Below the pieces are notes generated by a model. The model did no database searches, was not told the DNA's origin, and was given only the letters and a program-made list of their open reading frames with translations. A stretch of 10,650 nucleotides of DNA. It comes from CALMUP01 sp035327305. Lineage in GTDB: Bacteria > Verrucomicrobiota > Kiritimatiellia > CAIVKH01. Below, piece by piece: positions 7,501 through 10,650 of the stretch (positions are counted from its first letter, which is position 1; each line of letters begins with the position of its first letter). Both the position numbers and the translations under genes were made by a program. The stretch lies in contig DAOLDL010000098.1 in NCBI GenBank assembly GCA_035327305.1, positions 1-10,650 on the forward strand, written 5' to 3'.

Positions 7501-9521
7501 CGCCCGGTGTTCGTTACGGGTACAACAGTCGCAATTTGCTCGTCAGCATGGCCGATGGCTGGTCCACCAATACCCTTCGTTATGATGATTTAGGCCGTCT
7601 TACCAACATGCTGGAAGTCTTCGGCGCCAGCACGCAGACGTGGAACTACGCCTTTGATCCCATCGGCAGAATGACCGCCCTGACATGGCGCATCACCGGC
7701 AACACAAACTTGTTCAGGGTGTCGTACGGCTTGGATGAACTCGGCCGCGTCACCAACGTGACCGGCGATGTCGGCAGTTTCAATTACGCCTACACCAACG
7801 CGGGGTTGCAGGTGTCGCAACTCGTTTATCCGAACGGTGAAACCGCGAATTATTTTTACGACGCCATCGGGCGAATGACCAATCTGGTTTATTCCACCGG
7901 CGAATCGTGGAGTTATGATTTCGATTCCCGCGATTTTGTGACCCGTTGCGTCGATCCCACGAATAACGTGTTTACTTACGCCTACGACGAAGCCGGGCGA
8001 TTAATCGAGGCGAGGGGCGTCAAGGGAACCAATATTGTTTCCGGTTATCCGTTCCACTACGATTACGACCGCGCGGGCAACCGGATCAAACAAACCGAAG
8101 GGCAGAAACAGCGGGAACTGCTCTACAACGCCAACAACCAGTTGACCCGCTCCGGGCGCACGAACATCTTGAGCGTACGCGGTTATGTCAATGAACCGGG
8201 TTCGTTGGTGTCCGTGCGCACCAGCGCGTTCACGAACTGGGTTCCCGCGACGACTCGATTCATCAGCCACACCCAGGCATATTACGAGGCGCACAACGTG
8301 CGCACGGCGACGAATCTGTCGCTGGTGACGAATACGGTGTTTGTTCGCGCCACCGATCCGGCGGGCAACACGTCCACCAGCACGGTCAAGGTAGTCACCA
8401 CTGGTCCGGCATCCACGAGGTTTTATGCGTCCGATGCCGACGGCAATCAGACCTTTTTCCAAGAGGGACTCAATCTGCGCACCCTGACGTGGGACGCCGA
8501 GAATCGCTTGATTCGCGTTGACTACACGAACGGCAGCAGCCGGTTTCGTTACGACGGCTGGGGACGACTGCGGGAAATCGCCGAGCATAACTCCGTCGGG
8601 ACATTGACCAGTTTGGTGCGCTACGCGTGGAACGGGTATCTGCCGTGGGCGGAGTTAAATTCCACCAACGGCGTGATTCGCACCTTCACGTGGGGGCTTG
8701 ATGTGTCCGGCACCGTAGGCGGCGCGGGCGGCATCGGCGGACTGGTGGGTATCCGCAGTTACATTCCGGGGACGAACTATTTTGTCCGCTCCAACGGTCG
8801 CGGAAACGTGACCGAAGTGAGGCGTACCAACGGCGCGGTGGTCGCGAATTATTCCTATGCTCCGTACGGCCAACTGCTGACCGACACCGGGTCTTACAGC
8901 CAGCCGTTCCGGTTCCAGACAAAACTTTATCATGGCAGGTCGGGCTACACCGCGTGGCCGTTGAGATGGTACGATCCGCAGGCGGGCAGGTGGTTGAGTC
9001 GTGATTTAATAGGTGAGGATGGAGGGATTAACCTCTTTCAGCACGTTGGAAGTAATCCGATCAACCTTATCGATCCTGATGGCCGCTTTATACTGGAATT
9101 TGCTTTGGGCGCGGCGGCAGTATATGGAATTGTAGATAGTGCTCTTAAGTTGTATAATGCGTGGCTTGACTACAAACAGGCCGAGCTAGCCAGTGATTAT
9201 TACTCAGACGCGCTATCGGCCAATGATTTCGAGCGTGCAGAGAAATGCAGGAGTGAAATGATATCACTAAGCGCAGATATGGCCGCGAATATTATTCAGG
9301 GTGTTCCGGGAACAAGTATTACGGGAATGCCCCCCGGCGCTGGTCCTAAGTCGCCCGATTTTATGGAGGCTGGTCCATCGAGCTACCAACTAGGTAGGCC
9401 CGGCTACAATAGAGTAAAAGGCTACACACGTGATGACGGCACGCATGTTCCTTCATACTATCGGCGTTCAGAGGGTTCAACCGCGCCATATCCAGAAAAT
9501 GATGCAATTCGGGGTCGATAG
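4503..9521 (+). CDS. Exported TPR/C39-peptidase-like/RHS repeat protein with variable tip
   Basis: This 1672-residue RHS protein resembles cage-forming polymorphic toxins. Residues 1-21 are a Sec signal peptide ending AFA, so export is by Sec rather than through a PAAR/type VI head. Residues 72-198 are TPR-like helical pairs. Residues about 200-325 resemble a C39 cysteine peptidase: C209 in RRCGTESL, H280 in KHFVAV, D297 in VFDP, with family-like spacing; the usual Asp before Cys is Arg. LLAMSALKEFTGG (350-362) then imitates a double-glycine leader. An RHS N-terminal domain follows (about 385-470, 'DTPLWYEPAIGP'), then many YD repeats, an Ig-like insert (about 1217-1300, 'ATDPAGNTS'), more YD repeats and the core with GRWLSRD (1495-1501) and PINLIDPDG (about 1519-1527), where RHS cages usually self-cleave. 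The tip (about 1530-1672) has a hydrophobic helix and a GYTRDDGTHVPSYYRRS motif (1640-1656); I recognise no toxin fold. GC falls sharply at about 9000, suggesting tip exchange. The start is supported by the ribosome binding site and ATGA overlap. Confidence 0.93.
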   Translation: MIARKYFSILSFALFAISAFAKNDCDTCKQTSLKPLDLSRAPSHEELILSGQLGGNLAPTGPENRTTPEDRMAFGRAMDAWNRHDYKRAKVLLKQHAAQFRNSPWKAEAELHLGCEARFNGRYAEAEDYFTAILAEHADKQGTADGEVLHRAELRLAMLETMRGDFSAAREKWAAILRNDPDRARRDYARHWLYRVGLYEQNAEFVRRCGTESLSVLLSRIGEDQAAREILALPANPDYGFRADELVTLAREHGVKLNGVRASNTDHLPTPFLAHYDFKHFVAVTGRDADGNVTVFDPILNLETVMTSEEFSREWSGVALVPKEKRGLFAGIWNGVARLWRSPSKDAPLLLAMSALKEFTGGCCGIENPNTDEGGNVPTVGGSRCPKSGNKGLSGWTFAPSSVNIYASDTPLWYEPAIGPDIEFTMSYNAIDADNNLPSFGPKWMFSYHSYAVETPAAGNGTITIFMPDGRNDVYSPISGTNTFTPPGRVFNQLVKLGTNQFTLTMPDGTVYRYGQPVGATNVQQALLTAIEDRHSNTVTLAYDGQPNPKLIAVVDALSQTSRIYYGGSGFITNIVDPFGRGTVVVYSNNYVATVRDMGGVESRYSFYTNGLEKDYVQSMRTDCGEVTFTYALADGKSTGTWDRSTLTATFADGSTEVLFYNGIRKTFFTDRNGHTVEYDIGIGSAFPYQGRINSALFPDGNSAAFKYNAALQVTNITDEANQNWRYAYNDQGRLTALQMPNNYRLDFAYTNGGFDLAKVTEATSIVVAAISYTSKRDVETVTNALNEATYFAYDNLGRLTNIVDALNIETVLAYGPNQWLASVSRAGFTLATYQQDAIGRVTNVIGPENISAGISYDDLNRLTSLNFGDGQPYRWIYETNSLLRTSMSDRTGRRAKFEYDALERTKRVWLPDNSFVSFDYDSADNLTALLDGKGNRTRFARDSRDRLTQKTYPLGDTVSMTYDQRGLPITHTGGRGFISTLKYDAAGLLTNVSYSATNTPGVRYGYNSRNLLVSMADGWSTNTLRYDDLGRLTNMLEVFGASTQTWNYAFDPIGRMTALTWRITGNTNLFRVSYGLDELGRVTNVTGDVGSFNYAYTNAGLQVSQLVYPNGETANYFYDAIGRMTNLVYSTGESWSYDFDSRDFVTRCVDPTNNVFTYAYDEAGRLIEARGVKGTNIVSGYPFHYDYDRAGNRIKQTEGQKQRELLYNANNQLTRSGRTNILSVRGYVNEPGSLVSVRTSAFTNWVPATTRFISHTQAYYEAHNVRTATNLSLVTNTVFVRATDPAGNTSTSTVKVVTTGPASTRFYASDADGNQTFFQEGLNLRTLTWDAENRLIRVDYTNGSSRFRYDGWGRLREIAEHNSVGTLTSLVRYAWNGYLPWAELNSTNGVIRTFTWGLDVSGTVGGAGGIGGLVGIRSYIPGTNYFVRSNGRGNVTEVRRTNGAVVANYSYAPYGQLLTDTGSYSQPFRFQTKLYHGRSGYTAWPLRWYDPQAGRWLSRDLIGEDGGINLFQHVGSNPINLIDPDGRFILEFALGAAAVYGIVDSALKLYNAWLDYKQAELASDYYSDALSANDFERAEKCRSEMISLSADMAANIIQGVPGTSITGMPPGAGPKSPDFMEAGPSSYQLGRPGYNRVKGYTRDDGTHVPSYYRRSEGSTAPYPENDAIRGR

Positions 9522-9523
9522 TA

Positions 9524-9898
9524 ATGATGATGGCCAACGAGAACAGTTCTAATCTCAATTCTATAAGACGGCGTTATGGAAGAAGGCGAATTGTGTATTC
9601 CATCATCATTGGATTAATGGTGCTCAGGTTGTTTACTCATGGATACCGCCTTGTTTCGGCTGTTCAATATGAGCGTGGAGTTTTCGATTATAGGCAGGCT
9701 GTTTCAATGTTTGTTGGCGGCGGTATAAACAAAGCTCGCTGTTATCCTGGTCATCTTGTGGAGTTTGCCCATTCGTATGTTTTGGGCCTTGTCGAAATTC
9801 TACTTCTTACTGTACTTCTCTTGGCTGTCAGAGGGAATTTTCGATGCTATGCTTTGTTGTTGGCCGAACACACGAGAAATCAGGATGTCGCCTCATAG
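9524..9898 (+). CDS. Small two-helix membrane protein, candidate immunity protein
   Basis: This 124-residue protein starts 2 nt after the RHS stop. Three ATG codons in a row (9524, 9527, 9530) leave the exact start open; the nearest purine-rich site is the weak GGGG at 9511-9514, so coupling to the RHS gene is likely. A basic N-terminus (RRRYGRRR, 15-22) precedes a membrane helix at about 23-40. A soluble loop follows, then a second helix at about 84-102 (VLGLVEILLLTVLLLAV). This predicts both ends in the cytoplasm. No family is recognised. The position directly after a variable RHS tip, and the same low GC (about 43%), fit an immunity gene, but that is inference. It could instead be the front half of a protein broken by a frameshift near 9885. 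Confidence 0.7.
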   Translation: MMMANENSSNLNSIRRRYGRRRIVYSIIIGLMVLRLFTHGYRLVSAVQYERGVFDYRQAVSMFVGGGINKARCYPGHLVEFAHSYVLGLVEILLLTVLLLAVRGNFRCYALLLAEHTRNQDVAS

Positions 9899-10079
9899 TG
9901 GAATCCTTCCACGGCTGATCCGCTTCGCAACCGGTTTTTTCCTTGGGGGATTGATCGGTTATTATTTCTTCCTGAGGTCTCACAGTGTGTTGAACTCATC
10001 ATTTCAACCGCTCTTGATGCACATATTTGTTCCTGGTGTGGCATTCGGATTATTATTCGTAGTGTCACGAAACGAATGA
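9885..10079 (+). CDS. Very small two-helix membrane protein
   Basis: This 64-residue protein overlaps the end of the preceding gene by 14 nt in another frame. I chose the ATG at 9885 because the in-frame ATG at 9756 would require a 143-nt overlap; the 9885 start has only a weak GAG about 9 nt upstream. Two hydrophobic segments are at about 13-30 (RFATGFFLGGLIGYYFFL) and 43-60 (LLMHIFVPGVAFGLLFVV), joined by a short Ser/Asn-rich loop. No family is recognised. It may work with the preceding membrane protein. Alternatively, the two frames could be one gene with four helices disrupted by a frameshift. Confidence 0.55.
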   Translation: MSPHSGILPRLIRFATGFFLGGLIGYYFFLRSHSVLNSSFQPLLMHIFVPGVAFGLLFVVSRNE

Positions 10080-10162
10080 TGCCCGAAGTTGCCGAAAAGT
10101 TTAACATCGCCGATGACAACGGCATGCTTCGTGATGTGATCTTCAACCTCAGATCGGAGCGA

Positions 10163-10200
10163 GCCGGGCCTCGGGAAAGCCCCAACCCCCGACCCCCGGC
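10163..10200. repeat. GC hairpin at the left edge of the mosaic
   Basis: GCCGGG (10163-10168) pairs with CCCGGC (10195-10200). Inside a symmetrical CC/CC internal loop, TCGGG (10171-10175) pairs with CCCGA (10188-10192) around a 12-nt loop. Eleven base pairs are mostly G-C. It sits about 84 nt after the last clear stop codon and could end transcription in a factor-dependent way, but no U-tract follows. Confidence 0.5.
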
Positions 10201-10341
10201 CTGTCACGGCATCTGCTGTCGCACATGCCGCGCCAGTCCGCCCCGAAGACCCCACGCCCCTCCGCGCATCACGCGCTCTTGCCCTCACTCGCTTGGGGCT
10301 CGTTCGGTCAAGCCCGCGTCATGCGCTCCGCCCCCAGCGGA

Positions 10342-10358
10342 CCACGCGAAGCGCGTGG
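10342..10358. repeat. 7-bp hairpin with 3-nt loop
   Basis: CCACGCG (10342-10348) and CGCGTGG (10352-10358) are perfect inverted repeats around AAG. It is one of several compact hairpins in this GC-rich stretch. Confidence 0.5.
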
Positions 10359-10404
10359 CAAGCTCGCTACGCTCGACGCGCGCGCCCGCAGGAGCCGCGC
10401 CAGT

Positions 10405-10431
10405 CGGTACTCGTCGAAGCGTCGAGAACCG
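10405..10431. repeat. Imperfect hairpin in the mosaic
   Basis: CGGT-A-CTCG (10405-10413) pairs with CGAG-A-ACCG (10423-10431), with one A-A mismatch and a 9-nt loop. Its left arm begins on the last base of one 12-bp direct repeat copy, and its right arm ends on the first base of a 10-bp repeat copy. Confidence 0.4.
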
Positions 10432-10458
10432 CCTGTCACGCCTCCTGCTACACCCCCA

Positions 10459-10575
10459 CGCCGAAACAAAAGCCACATTATGCGTCCGTTCGTCGAAGAC
10501 TCCTCACACGTCGCGGGAATCCCTCGGCTTCGCCGTTTCCCGCGTCGTCGCATAATGTGCTCTTTTGTTCCGGCG
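10459..10575. repeat. Nested long palindrome with inner hairpin
   Basis: Left arm 10459-10484 and right arm 10549-10575 are imperfect inverted repeats. The paired blocks are CGCCG, AACAAAAG and CACATTATGCG (24 pairs), interrupted by one A/G mismatch and a 1-by-2 nt internal loop. Between them, CGCGGGAA (10512-10519) pairs with TTCCCGCG (10537-10544), extended outward by ACG/CGT beyond a T-T mismatch, and inside it CGGC (10525-10528) pairs with GCCG (10532-10535). The outer arms are AT-containing islands in very GC-rich DNA. This resembles a palindromic mobile repeat or a folded recombination site. I looked for integron attC core signatures and did not find them. Confidence 0.6.
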
Positions 10576-10619
10576 CCACCCGGCGCGCGCTGAAAGGCGC
10601 TTCGCTTAGCGTCCCCCTT

Positions 10620-10650
10620 GGGCCGTAGCCCCCGGCCTGGGGGCTGGCCC
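10620..10650. repeat. Strong palindrome at the right window edge
   Basis: AGCCCCC (10627-10633) pairs perfectly with GGGGGCT (10639-10645) around GGCCT. Beyond a GT bulge on the left side, GGGCC (10620-10624) pairs with GGCCC (10646-10650). Twelve base pairs end exactly at the window edge, so the repeat may be longer. Confidence 0.5.

Larger units (their letters stand above)
10076..10555 (+). pseudogene. Coupled start of a probably truncated gene
   Basis: ATG at 10076 overlaps the TGA of the preceding gene (ATGA), with a second ATG at 10079, exactly like the other junctions in this operon. The first residues (MPEVAEKFNIADDNGMLRDV, then IFNLRSE) look like ordinary protein. From about nt 10150 the composition jumps to about 71% GC and the frame becomes Pro/Arg/Ser/Cys-rich with no domain character while crossing dense hairpins. 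The likeliest reading is a gene whose 3' part was replaced or lost, leaving about 27 native codons and an accidental read-through of 159 codons in all. It could also be a purely accidental frame. No function can be given. Confidence 0.35.
10150..10650. other. GC-rich, hairpin-dense non-coding mosaic
   Basis: Hand-counted GC at 10201-10440 is 171/240 (71%), far above the neighbouring genes. Every frame gives low-complexity Pro/Arg/Ala/Ser peptides and no recognisable domain. The stretch holds at least five inverted repeats (10163-10200, 10342-10358, 10405-10431, 10459-10575, 10620-10650) and two direct-repeat pairs: GCCGCGCCAGTC at 10227-10238 and 10394-10405, and GCCTGTCACG at 10199-10208 and 10431-10440. 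It looks like a non-autonomous palindromic repeat cluster or a recombination region. It runs off the right edge, so its true extent is unknown. Confidence 0.55.

Noticed and set aside
4503..9521. Type VI secretion RHS effector
   Set aside because: There is no PAAR domain; an N-terminal Sec signal peptide and a TPR/C39 region point to a different export route.
10151..10158. AGATCGGA as sequencing adapter contamination
   Set aside because: Only the first 8 bases match the common adapter; the sequence then diverges and continues as structured genomic DNA.
10459..10575. Integron attC site
   Set aside because: The palindrome is suggestive, but the conserved core sites (GTTRRRY / RYYYAAC) are not seen at the arm ends and no integrase is present in the window.
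10225..10593. Overlapping Pro/Arg/Ser-rich frames on both strands at the right end
   Set aside because: Several frames stay open only because GC is very high; none has domain character or a plausible start.
1..10650. CRISPR array
   Set aside because: No regularly spaced direct repeats with unique spacers were seen anywhere in the window.

Overview
The window reads as a bacterial chromosome segment. All protein genes that can be supported lie on the + strand in one tightly packed array. Giant secreted proteins with thrombospondin-type-3 (TSP3) Asp-rich repeats, an RHS/YD-repeat protein full of 'GRLTN/GRVTN' units, and high-GC coding DNA suggest a member of the PVC superphylum (Verrucomicrobiota, including Kiritimatiellota-like lineages). 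This assignment rests on recall of similar proteins and is only moderately secure.

Layout: 1-65 is the 3' part of a tRNA-Asn(GUU), cut by the left edge. 66-657 is non-coding. Its right half (508-652) folds into a nested stem-loop followed by a chain of competing short stems that ends at a strong Shine-Dalgarno site, so it is a candidate regulatory leader. 658-4506 encodes an exported 1282-residue protein with TSP3 repeats, two tandem beta domains and a propeller-like middle. Its stop overlaps by 4 nt (ATGA) the start of 4503-9521, a 1672-residue exported protein with a TPR-like region, a C39-type cysteine-peptidase-like domain (C209/H280/D297), a double-glycine-leader-like segment, an RHS/YD shell and a variable C-terminal tip. 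Two small two-helix membrane proteins follow (9524-9898 and 9885-10079). A last coupled start at 10076 opens a reading frame that seems to run out into non-coding DNA.

Base composition marks the module edges (hand counts). GC is about 62% in the RHS shell (8521-8760), falls abruptly at about 9000 to about 46% in the tip (9061-9300) and about 43% in the small membrane genes (9541-9780), then rises to about 71% at 10201-10440. This is the pattern expected of a fixed RHS cage with an exchangeable tip and immunity cassette. 10150-10650 is a GC-rich, hairpin-dense, repeat-containing stretch without a credible gene.

Working model (inference): the TSP3/propeller protein and the RHS protein are made together, exported by Sec signal peptides, and act at or outside the cell surface. 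The RHS protein may process itself at a Gly-Gly site next to its own C39-like domain and again near the DPxG motif to free the tip. The small membrane proteins could protect the producer.
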